In this document: one piece after another, positions 23,408-34,908 of the stretch
Layout: the number at the start of each line of letters is the position of its first letter
Position numbering within the stretch: the stretch's first letter is position 1
Source: Amyloporia xantha
Lineage: Eukaryota; Basidiomycota; Agaricomycetes; Polyporales; Adustoporiaceae
DNA: 64,000 nucleotides
Assembly: GCA_036971615.1 (NCBI GenBank)
Contig: JAYKKR010000010.1
Span: 124,001-188,000, forward strand
Direction: 5' to 3'
Made by a program: the position numbers and the translations under genes
Notes under the pieces: model-generated
Told to the model about the DNA's origin: nothing
Seen by the model: the letters and a program-made list of their open reading frames with translations, nothing else
Database searches by the model: none

Positions 23408-24923
23408 CTAGAAGTCCTCGTCGAGCGAACTGTAATATCGAAAAGATCAGACAAGTCGACCGAAATAGGACAGAAAGGACCTACAAAGTCTTTGCTGCGA
23501 TATCCGACGTAGAGCTCGTCGCTGAGACGTTGACACCCGCCTTAGCGTAGTCGGACACCCGCTTCTCGAAGAAATTCGTCTTGCCCTGCAACGAGATCAT
23601 ATCCATGAAATCGAAGGGGTTCGTCGACTCGTAGATCTTCGGGTCACCAAGAGCCACGAGTAGTCGGTCGGCAACGAACTCAATGTATTGGCACATGAGT
23701 TTAGCGTTCATGCCGATGAGCCCGCATGGAAGAGCATCTGCACGAGAATAAGAATATAATAAAGAATAAGGATGAAGGACGCGTACCAGTGAGGAACTCC
23801 TGCTCGATCTCGACAGCCTCCATGATGATCCTCTTGACGACATCGGGGTGAGGCCGCCTCCTAAGGTGACAGAAGAGCAAGCACGCGAAGTCGGTGTGCA
23901 TACCCTCATCACGGCTGATGAGCTCGTTCGAGAAGGTGAGACCAGGCATGAGGCCACGCTTCTTGAGCCAAAAGATGGACGCGAAGGAGCCGGAGAAGAA
24001 GATACCCTCAACGGCGGCGAATGCGACCAAACGCTCAGCGAAGGAAGACTTCTTGTCGGAGATCCACCGCAACGCCCAGTCAGCCTTCCTCTTGATACAG
24101 GGGATAGTCTCGATGGCGTCGAATAGGTGCTCGCGCTGCTTGTGGTCCTTGATGTAAGTGTCGATGAGAAGCGAGTATGTCTCGGAGTGAATGTTCTCCA
24201 TCATGATTTGGAAGCCATAGAAGCATCGCGCCTCGGCTGCTTGTACCTCATTTGAGAATCGCTCGACGAGGTTCTCGTTAACAATACCATCGGATGCGGC
24301 GAAAAACGCGAGAACATGGGAGATGAAGTGGCGCTCGCCATCGTTCATGCGGTTGTTCCAGTCGTGCATATCCTTTGACAGGTCGACCTCCTCCACTGTC
24401 CAGAAGGAAGCCTCAGCCTTCTTGTACATCTGCCAGATCTGTATACAATGTAAGCATACAATAAACAAGACTCAACGAAGAATGGACAAACCTCATGATA
24501 CTGGATAGGGAAGAGAACGAAACCGACGCTTAGACTCCATCAACAGGGGCTCCATGTCTGCATGTGGTTATGAGCACACGGACTCCTTCATCGCGTAATG
24601 AGACTCACGTTCTGGCAGATCAACCTCGCCAATCCACTTGTTGCGCAGTTCAGAAAGCTCAGGGTCCTCTTGTTCATCTTCCTCAACGACGGAGACTGGT
24701 GAATGTGACCGACGCGCATCATCGATGAGATCAAGTGGTGCGCTCTTGCCGGCCTTGGTAGGTGTCGTCAATGACAAGGCGTTGATGGCAGCAGCAGCCT
24801 AGAATCAAAAAAAAGTCAACAATGATAATATGAGACGCGCCACGACGCGTGACACACCTTTTTGCTCGGTGTGGGAGCAGGGGACGGAACGCGAGGGGGA
24901 GTGCTCATGCCAGCGAGAGACAT
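23408..24923 (-). CDS. RNR2: Ribonucleoside-diphosphate reductase small subunit (copy A)
   Basis: The class Ia R2 subunit carries the di-iron tyrosyl radical used to reduce ribonucleotides. The start at 24923 gives [19 protein letters not shown], and an N-terminal extension of about 80 residues includes a Ser/Asp/Glu-rich part ([16 protein letters not shown]). The core has [13 protein letters not shown] (iron Asp), EARCFYGFQ (Glu and radical Tyr), ENIHSE (Glu, His) and DEGMHTDFA (Glu, His), so it looks catalytic. The C-terminal SLDEDF tail that docks on R1 is encoded by the last tiny exon ending at 23408. The first intron (24799-24857) carries an ACGCGT. One frame break occurs near 24520-24522: the exon reads [12 protein letters not shown] and then leaves frame, whereas the expected VLFPIQYHE is one base over. 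It is head to head with copy B. Confidence 0.92.
24845..24850. promoter_or_regulatory. ACGCGT (MluI cell-cycle box) in RNR2 intron 1
   Basis: A perfect ACGCGT, the MBF/DSC1 recognition core known from yeast DNA-synthesis genes, lies just inside the first intron of RNR2 copy A, about 70 bp after the start codon. Confidence 0.6.
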
Positions 24924-25434
24924 TGTGATGATGAGTGAAGAGGTGATATATGAAAAGGCTAGGAAGACTAAGTAGATGAGGGGTTGTAATGAAGGAAAGA
25001 GAGGCAAACGCAGGAGACTTTATAGTGCTAGCGCTGTTGGCGCGTTGTTTTGTTCAATCAACAAGACGCGTCGCGTCGCGTGTCGCGTGTAATGTTGCGA
25101 CGCGCTGTGGCCGGAAGCCTCAAACATTTCTCCGATCACGTGATCGTTTCCGACCTGCTCCAGGCCGTGGCCATGGCCGCCACAATTGTGGTTCACATCC
25201 AAAAATAGGAATGTCCCACCACAGATCACGTGCCAACGCGATCGCCAACTTTTCTTTTCCGCTGCGCTGACCGAGCAGTCTGGGATCCAGCAGCTTCCAA
25301 TGGCTTGTCGATGCACACGCCGTGAATAAAGACTGAATAGCTCGCATTGTCTGGTGGTGCCATTCTTCATCAAACTTCGGGTGCAATTTAGACCCTCAAG
25401 CAAGCAGTCAATCTGATTCAACCCCACGGACCCA
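24924..25434. promoter_or_regulatory. Bidirectional promoter between two RNR2 genes
   Basis: This 511-bp interval separates the divergent RNR small-subunit starts. From 25066 to 25105 it carries ACGCGT followed by repeated CGCGT/GCGACGCG units (MCB-like). Two CACGTG E-boxes lie at 25138-25143, within a 12-bp palindrome GATCACGTGATC (25135-25146), and at 25227-25232. By analogy with yeast, MBF-type factors would give G1/S expression and bHLH factors may bind CACGTG. Sites are direct sequence facts; factor identity is inference. Confidence 0.65.
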
Positions 25435-26737
25435 ATGACTGATGGACAACCAAAGCAATCTGCGACAGGGGAACCGTTTCCGCGCTTTATAGGAGAGGTG
25501 GACCTACCTGAACGTGAGTATGTGCGTTCAACTAGATTAGGAAGTGAGATTCAAATGAAGTGTTCCTAGACCTAGAACCACTGCTTACAGAGTCGAGACG
25601 GCGCTTTGTCTTATTCCCAATACAATATCATGAGGTACGTCTCTCGCCATGTCACTGCGGTTCTGTAATGTTCACCTCGTTCCTGATAGATATGGCGGAT
25701 GTACAAGAAAGCAGAAGCATCCTTCTGGACAGCGGAAGAAATCGACCTGTCGCATGACACCTGGGACTGGCAAAACCGCCTCAACGACGACGAGCGCCAT
25801 TTCATCTCCCATGTACTTGCCTTCTTTGCCGCATCAGACGGTATAGTGAATGAAAACCTGGTGGAACGCTTCTCCAATGAAGTCCAAGTAGCGGAAGCGC
25901 GATGTTTTTACGGATTCCAGATCATGATGGAGAACATTCATTCCGAAACATATTCACTGCTCATTGATACATACATCAAGGATCCAAGCCAGCGAGACCA
26001 TTTGTTCGACGCCATTGAGACCATTCCGTGCATCAAAAAGAAGGCTGACTGGGCCTTGCGGTGGATATCCGACAAGAGCTCGACATTCGCGGAGCGGTTA
26101 GTAGCATTCGCTGCTGTGGAAGGCATATTCTTTTCTGGCTCTTTCGCGTCGATATTCTGGCTCAAGAAGCGCGGCCTCATGCCTGGTCTGACCTTCTCCA
26201 ACGAGCTCATCATCCGCGACGAGGGGATGCATACGGATTTTGCATGTCTGCTTTATCACCACCTGAGACGGCGGTTGCATCCTACTGTAATCCTCAATAT
26301 CATCCAAGAAGCCGTCGCCATCGAGCAAGAGTTCCTCTCAGGTAACGTTTATCGGACATCTATCCTGTCAGCCTTCGTCTGACGCGCAATCTTCAGATGC
26401 TCTCCCGTGCGCTCTCATTGGCATGAACGCCAGACTGATGTGTCAATATATCGAGTTCGTCGCCGACCGTCTGCTGGTTTCACTCGGAAACGAGAAACAT
26501 TACAACTCCACAAACCCGTTCGACTTCATGGACATGATCTCGTTGCAAGGCAAAACCAACTTCTTCGAGAAGCGCGTGTCCGACTACGCGAAGGCAGGCC
26601 TGAAGGCGTCTACAACATCTGGTACGGACGCCCCTGTGAAGAGCGGTCATAACACCAGACAATTGTGCGTAGCTTTGTTGTACCAGGCGAAGTCAACTCT
26701 GATTCCCCTATGCAGTTCATTGGACGAAGATTTCTAG
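25435..26737 (+). CDS. Ribonucleoside-diphosphate reductase small subunit (copy B)
   Basis: A second R2 gene, divergent from copy A and closely similar through the core. The start at 25435 gives [20 protein letters not shown], so it lacks the long acidic N-terminal extension of copy A. The frame is intact: [46 protein letters not shown] and [12 protein letters not shown] are all present, including the radical Tyr and both iron ligand sets. The end, NTRQF plus SLDEDF, is completed across an intron from the TT of CAATT to the final exon (stop 26735-26737). Five or six exons, about 355 residues. Unlike yeast Rnr4 it keeps the iron ligands, so it is probably a catalytic paralogue and not a chaperone-like one. 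Differences are mostly conservative ([13 protein letters not shown] against [13 protein letters not shown]). Confidence 0.93.
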
Positions 26738-27038
26738 AGACATCACCACGAACCTCCTTTCCCCTTACGAGACACCCCCTTGCAGCTAGACTTACCCTAC
26801 TTCCTGCTAATTTTTACTATCTTCCATCTTTCATGAACCCCTATCGTTATTACTAGTTGACATGACATCCGATTTGTACCTCCCAGCTCATTCTATTATC
26901 ACTCACGTTTGGCCGTTGGTCATCCATCAGATGTATCCTACAAGCAGATGTGTTTCGGTCATATTACATGGGCAGTTGTCCCAAATATACTAAAGCTACA
27001 TATGTGTACCGCCTATCTAGGGGCAGTATAAAGCAAGA
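26738..27038. other. Tail-to-tail intergenic stretch
   Basis: 301 bp between RNR2 copy B and DRG1 3' ends. No gene or repeat seen. Confidence 0.5.
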
Positions 27039-28803
27039 CTACTTCTTTGCAATATGCACAACTGTGGATTTACACAAAGGTCATTACGAATCGTAGACAA
27101 GTAGGATGTGACGAGTGCGTACCATCCTCATCTTCTAACACATGGTCGAGGCCGACCTTTTGGCCTCTGGTGTGCTTTGCGCTGGCACCCCAGACAATTG
27201 CACTAGATTGCACGAAACAAATTATCCGTCATCCCATCAACAAACACAAAAGAAGGAAGTGTACGCACTATTTCATTTGTTTTGCAATCTCCTTGTGAAT
27301 GGCATTACAGAAATCCTCTACTGAGGACTTTCCACGCCTGAGAACAACAGGGGCGTTGTAATCTGGTGCGGCACCGCGCGGTTTCGTGTACACGCGCACG
27401 AGGTCGAGCCGCTGCCACATGATCTCCAGCAGCTCGTCGATGTTGAGCCATTCCCGTGAAGAGATGGGTACGCTGTTGGGGATCTTGTACAATAAGTCGA
27501 GTTCTTCAATAGAGATTGCATCGATCTGCAGTCCTCTGTGAGTCGAGCTGGTTCATGCTGAAATGAATTCAAACCTTACCTTGTTGAGGACCTAGGAATG
27601 GTTACCAATGTTCTTTGGTAAGGGATATCGAGAGACTACTGTTAGACTTACGTATATTGCCGGAATATAAACTCTGAAATAATTATGAGCGATCGCAAGT
27701 ATGAATCAGACGAGACCGCCTCACCTGTTACCCTCAATCACATCAACAAGGTCGTCCGCAGTGGCATTAGGCTGCCGTATTGCTACATCCGCGTTGCTCA
27801 TCTTGTACTCACTCAAGATTGCCTTGATCTCCTCCTGGTCGATCTTCGTCAGCGGGACTGTATTCGTGATAGCAATTCCACCCTTGTCCTTCCTCTTGAC
27901 AGTGATGGCTGGAGGTTTCTTATTCAGCCTAATTCCGAAAGCTTCTAGTTCAGACTCGATGAGGCGCTTGTCTCCAAGAGGTTTAAGCACGTCCAGGACG
28001 ATGAAGATCAGATTGCATGTACGGGCGACTGCGACAGATGTTCAGTTGCATTGAGATTTATATCGGTGGAATGGCATACCGGCGATGACTGTTCAGCGTT
28101 GATTAGCGACATGTCACTAGAAGATTAGAGTATACACACCTTGTCGTCCTCTACCTCGGCCGTCGTTTGCGCCTTCGATGATACCAGCTGAAAGGCTACA
28201 TCAGACATTATTCGAAATAGCCTGGGATCGTATACTCACGCAAATCAAGAATCTGAATCGGTGCACCATGTACCTTTAGTGTTCCAGGTACAGTCGTAAG
28301 AGTGGTGAAGTCAATTTCGGATGTCTCAGAGTGTGTGCCGGTTAGTTTGGACATCAATGTTGACTATGCGCGGATAGTGAGCATGGCTATGACAGATAAT
28401 GATGGTAAAAACACACCTTGCCCACTGAAGGGAAGCCAACGAAACCAACCGAAGCTATACCTGTTCTCGCGACATCGAATCCAAGGCCGCCTCCTCCGCC
28501 TCCGCCGCCAGAGGGCCCAAGAAGCTCTCGCCTGAGCTTGGCGAGTTTGGCCTTGAGCTGACCTAAGTGGTAGCTCGTGGCCTTATTCTTTTGGGCTGAA
28601 AAGAGAAAATGAGGATAAAAGCTTGTCAAGACTGCAGGAACGTACTCCTGGCCTGTACAACGTAGTCAGCAATTGCACTTCCCACCCGAGTACATCAGTA
28701 GCGCACCATCTCATCTTCGATTTCCTTTCGGGTCGCCCACTGTCAGAACAGAGCATCATTGAGATGAATACAGACACACCTTGATTTTCTGAACGGTGGT
28801 CAT
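27039..28803 (-). CDS. RBG1: Developmentally regulated GTP-binding protein Drg1/Rbg1
   Basis: TRAFAC-class GTPase that binds translating ribosomes with its partner Tma46/Dfrp1. The start at 28803 gives [20 protein letters not shown], where ART depends on a 7-nt exon (28646-28652). Then comes [15 protein letters not shown] and a Gly run. Motifs: G1 GFPSVGKSTL, the switch I region [13 protein letters not shown]3 DLPGIIEGA, and G4 NKID. The DRG-specific [19 protein letters not shown] and the C-terminal TGS domain ([16 protein letters not shown], then [30 protein letters not shown]) are complete. The final exon gives VVHIAKK and stops at 27039. About 370 residues, normal. The [17 protein letters not shown] form points to Drg1 rather than Drg2. 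Confidence 0.93.
28646..28652 (-). other. RBG1: 7-nt microexon of DRG1
   Basis: On the minus strand TACAG|GCCAGGA|GTACGT. The seven bases join ATG (of EDEM) to CC of CCCAAAAG, giving [18 protein letters not shown], the conserved Drg1 sequence. Without it the frame is lost. Confidence 0.85.
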
Positions 28804-29108
28804 GGTGGGTGCAGTACTGGATGAAGCTTTTGTGACCCGAAATGGAAGGTAAGCCAGGGATGGGCGGCTAGCAAAGAGTAGCAACTCGGCTCGCCTGAGC
28901 AACCGACTGGCATCGTTCGCGTACAGGCTGTGCTTCTCTTCCCTTCCCCTCAGCTCCCCGTCCGCTCCCCGTCCTTCACACCAGTCGCTCTTTGCTCCCT
29001 ACAGTGACTGGCTGGTCCGGACGCTGCTTCACCACGCCGTCCCCTAGTCGCTGCCCGCTCTCTGCCCCGACCAGACACCCATTCTTTATCCACGTCCACT
29101 GAACAGAC
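28804..29108. promoter_or_regulatory. Head-to-head promoter interval, pyrimidine-rich
   Basis: 305 bp between DRG1 and the Kch1-like gene. The right half is rich in C and T on the plus strand (for example CCTTCCCCTCAGCTCCCCG), as often seen near fungal transcription start sites. Confidence 0.5.
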
Positions 29109-30937
29109 ATGTGCGGAAACTCAACTTGGAAGCGAGAGGTCGTCCCTGACCACAAGGTGTGCTTGCACCGTGTCATGCGTGCTGAAACCGTGCTGAACGC
29201 AACCCAGTTCGACTTCGTCGACACTCGGGACTTTACCGATCATTCATGTGGAATGCGAATGAAGTGAGCGCATTCTGGCATCCTTGTAGCAGAAAAAAGT
29301 GGCATACTCAATGCACATGGTTTCTTTAGGTACCTATGGCTCTATATCACCGTGCTTATATCCTTTCCTGGTCTACATTTCTGACATCTTTACCGCCGTC
29401 ACGATGTTAACCTCGAAGACATGGTCCAACCAAATCTACAATAGTTGTCAACGGAACGACGACAACGGCTGTGTTTACATCCCATTCCAAATTGGAAAGT
29501 GGCTTTTCTTCGGATGTATCATTGCTTCGTTCCTGCTGGTATGTGTGGCAAGCTGTGTCTGCGTCTCAGGTCCTGATGGGTAGTAGCTGGCCTACGAGAT
29601 GCGTAAAGCCAAGAAGATTATTGCCAGCCGTGATATCTCTTATGCATTTACGAACGTTCTAGCCAACAACTACTATTCCTTAAGTACGTCGTTTCCCTGC
29701 AACATCTCGCTTTTCGTTCATAGTGCGCTCCCAGGGTCGTACGACCACTTCTGCTTCTTCAACCATATTTCAAGTTCAACCAAACGGATGGACGACTTTG
29801 CCTTCTTTGTCTTCTTCACTTTCAAAGGTAGGCTCCTCTGATTCGAGCATTCCGAGCGCCCATGCACTCTGCTCCTTTGCACAGGTTGGAAGCGGATCAT
29901 TTTCGCCGAGGGCCCACGTCAGTCGATCAATGCTCTCACCCTGTATGCTCTCTATCTGTCGAAAGAGAAGGACGGACAATGGTACGACGTGGAGAAATAC
30001 TTTAGCGGCAGTGATTACATCACGATCGCTCTTACTATCTCTACTGCGTTCACCACGTTCATCTTCGCGCTTTCATTGATCATGCTACTGGCTGCTGGTG
30101 TATGCTATATTCCTCTGTTGTGTTACATTCAGGGAAACTTGAAGGTTGGCTCATGTTGTGCATACTGGTATCTCGTGCTCACTCAAGCCTTATGTTAGGA
30201 ATATTGCTGCCACAAGGTCGACAAGGTATTGGTATCTGCTAGATTAATTCGTCTTCACGACTAATATCTCCCCAATCTAGCGTATCGCCGAGATCATCAA
30301 GCGAAGGAACAAGCAACGTCTCGCGAAAGCTGCAGCCCTTGCCAGGAAGGAGGCTGCTGGCGACTACTCTCATCTCAAGAACAAGAAGGGAGAGTACATC
30401 GCGAAACCCCTGCCACAACCGACGCTACCCAACGTCTCGCTCGAGGACGACGATGACAAGGCATCCATGCGCACGCGCGGCCCTGCTTCCAGCACGTTCA
30501 GTACGCAGAACGACCCCTACTTTGAGCAGAAGGGCTCCTCCCAATCCAGCCCCGACTACAACCCCACCGACTACCCGCCAATGCCCTCCTACAACCAGCC
30601 GTATGCTCAACACCATCAGTACAACCAGTCCGTGGGTACCTTCCAAGACGACCAGCAAGGTGTCTACGAAGACGACTACGGCAGTACGGCACACCTCACC
30701 AGCAGTGCGGCTCCTTTCGCGCGATCGGAGCCAGCACGAGGGATGCAGAACCCATATAGCATGTATGGCGAAGCCCACAGTGCTGCTCCACCGGCTCCTG
30801 AGTATGCGCAGCATCAGTCTGACATTTCAGAGGGGCTGGCGTACGATCATACACCAAACTACCAGGACGGTCATTACGCTGGAGGGTATGACTACGATGC
30901 AGGACAGTATGATGCAGGACACGGTCATGCATTGTAG
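29109..30937 (+). CDS. Kch1-type low-affinity K+ transporter
   Basis: Fungal plasma-membrane protein of the Kch1/Kch2 (Prm6) family that promotes K+ uptake in calcium signalling. The start at 29109 gives MCGNSTWKREVVPDHK, then FDFVDTRDF. Hydrophobic segments are KYLWLYITVLISFLVYIS, KWLFFGCIIASFLLLAYE, the later TIALTISTAFTTFIFALSLI and LLAAGVCYIPLL. The conserved core includes RDISYAFTNVLANNYYSL, RSYDHFCFFNHI and FFVFFTFKGWKRIIFAEGPR, restored by splicing A|GG of SLRSYD. The C-terminal third is a cytosolic tail of about 210 residues rich in Gln, Tyr, Pro and Ser and ending GHAL; it looks disordered and prion-like in composition. Substrate is inferred from the family. Introns are 47-75 nt. Confidence 0.88.
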
Positions 30938-31174
30938 TCTTTACGTTCTCGTCACCTTTTTTCCAGCCCTTTTTTCTCACTCTTACCTCGTCTTATTGGT
31001 TCTGTTTGTCTCGTGTCTTCCGGCATTTTCTACCGTACCACATAGTGAATTTTACTGTACTCATAGGTCTTACGCCATGGACAGTATCCGATACTGAGCC
31101 TACGTCGCACCATTATGCCAGTCTCCAGGCGCTGAGCGTCAACACCATAAAGCGGGGAGGGGTGCTCCGCAGTG

Positions 31175-32119
31175 CTAAGGTGCTACATCGTTTGAACTCG
31201 ACTGCCCTATTGTTACACGCGAGTTCCTCCATTGTTCCCTCTCTGATGCGGATTTCGCCAGCCGCCATGCTGGATCCCTTGGAGCTCTTGGGTCGGGCGC
31301 GCTTGGTTTGCGCAACGGGCCATATCGTGCAAGAGGCCAGACGATGAAGGACAGTTTGGACTCGATCAGAGCTAGAGGGACCTTATGAATCGTGGCGGTT
31401 AATGCCTCTATGCCTCGACCGGATGTGTCAAGATATTACGTACGGGTCCAAACGTATTGCTGTCTTCGGTATGAAAGGATTCATCGCCTAGAATACTCAC
31501 CCCGGTCAGAATCTGTCCGCTCTGTGCAATATATAACAGGCCCACCTTCCACCCAAGCATGCCCTGGCGGAATGTGCACTTCCGCATCAGGGTATGGCGG
31601 CAATGTCTTCACCTGCCCAATCGCAAACGCGTCAAGACTGGACATCGTCTGACAGCACGAGGTCTGCATACCGTGTCCCCTTCGAGAGCTATAACTCTCT
31701 TCACTACGAGTTTGGAGTCGGCAGGCGACCTGGACCAGAAGTCGGAATAAATATTACATATGTCGTACTTGCTTTAGACGGTCCAACACGCACAGCAAAG
31801 CCACCACGTCCCCTCTCCGGTATTGGCGCAACACGCGAATAGCGAAGCGATCAAATATTACCACGTCCCGCGACGGCGACCAATCTGGATTCAACGTTGG
31901 CTAGCTGGCCGCGGGATTGGTTGGGGGATCTGCATAGGAATGAGTGGAACCACGGACCTGCATGCTTCTTCCTCTCACTGACTTGAGGGTGTAGAAGTAC
32001 TGCGTGAAGATGATGCCGGACGGTAGCCAGATTAGAGTAGAAAAAACGCGCTTTAGAGCACGGTTTGCTTTCAGGAATTCATGACATGATTGGCGTAGCG
32101 ACCTCCAAGCTCGCAGCAT
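31175..32119 (-). CDS. IMP2: Mitochondrial inner membrane peptidase subunit 2
   Basis: S26 signal peptidase-like protease that cleaves sorting signals on the outer face of the inner membrane. Exons join to give MLRAWRSLRQSCHEFLKANR, a hydrophobic segment (LIWLPSGIIFTQYF), then LKSVRGRSMQPTLNPDW, with the catalytic Ser in RSMQPT. After RYRRGDVVAL comes the catalytic Lys in LVVKRVIALEGD, followed by the Imp2-type KTLPPYPDAEVHIPPGHAWVEGD and ESFHTEDSNTFGP, then VPLALIESKLSFIVWP. The last exon (31381-31175) is 207 nt and in frame. GHAWVEGD with the SNTFGP continuation is the Imp2 hallmark. Six exons. Near the catalytic Lys an acceptor choice (CCAG at about 31715) is the least certain. It is convergent with the Kch1 gene. 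Confidence 0.88.
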
Positions 32120-32486
32120 CTCCGCCCTGAAGGATACCGGGCAAAGATTGGGACAAGTCTATTGCAATTGGATGTTTGCAAGCGACCACGATCGCGCCGA
32201 GCCCGATGCCTTGATCGCCACTGTGGCACGTTGGTGGCACGAGATACATACAGTACTCACCGCTTGCATACAAGCAGTACGCATATCCTTTCAATTTAGT
32301 ACTTACTAAATCTGTGTTGGCACCCTCCCGGGGTTTTACCTGCCAGGACAATTTCAACCACTGTACTCGAGGTAGGTTCTATTGTGGAAGGAAGACTCAA
32401 GTAGCGTCTTTAGCATTGATCCTGAATATGTTACAACCGTCACGCCAACGATATTACTAGACAGAGCTTGTCCATAGACTCGGACG
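32120..32486. other. Intergenic stretch between ATE1 and IMP2
   Basis: 367 bp upstream of IMP2 and downstream of ATE1, both leftward genes. No further gene is seen. Confidence 0.45.
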
Positions 32487-34316
<1,830 letters not shown>

Positions 34317-34908
34317 TTGCGAGGCAAAATGAAGGTTTATGTGAGTCTAGGGAGGGTATTGTAATCTTGAAGTCTATGCGAAGAAATTGCAATTATTTGG
34401 CCAGCCTACGTATGATGTACGTACAGACTAAGTCATGAGCGTTTGGATTCAAAGTTTCTTCTCATGATGAGTATGTCGAATGGCGGTACTCCGGTGAAGC
34501 CTCCGAATCCGCACGTCGTCGGGCCGATTTCGAACATCGAAGTTGAGAACTATATATGACGAGCATGGTGGCAGCGCAGCATCAAGAATATTAAAAGCTG
34601 CACTGATCAACTGCAGCGATGCAGAGTCTAACCTTAAGATTTATATCTAGGCCGAGGGGATTCTCGAGGACGCTGACGATCGAGAAGGAGAGACGATGAT
34701 ATCCAGAATTTAAATACTCAACTTCTCTTGATTAAAGATGTCGTACATTGGAAACTCACAGCTGATAAAATATGGATACATCATTATAAGGACATCGAAG
34801 GATGATGGTAGTACAATTGCATGTTGAGGGGTGGACAGCAAAGCAATAGGACGATAATAACCAATTGAAACACGTCTGTCAGTAAGTATGGTCCATGCCT
34901 CATGTTCT
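34317..34908. other. Gene-free stretch upstream of ATE1
   Basis: 592 bp between the PROPPIN stop and the ATE1 start, both on the minus strand. It must hold the ATE1 promoter. No recognised gene or repeat. Confidence 0.5.

Noticed and set aside
30339..31097. 252-codon plus-strand open frame over the Kch1 tail and beyond
   Set aside because: Another frame of the same low-complexity exon; the Kch1 frame carries conserved motifs and a proper stop at 30937.
31480..31670. Short minus-strand frame near IMP2 taken alone as a gene
   Set aside because: It is one exon of IMP2 (KTLPPYPDAEVHIPPGHAW) read beyond its splice sites.
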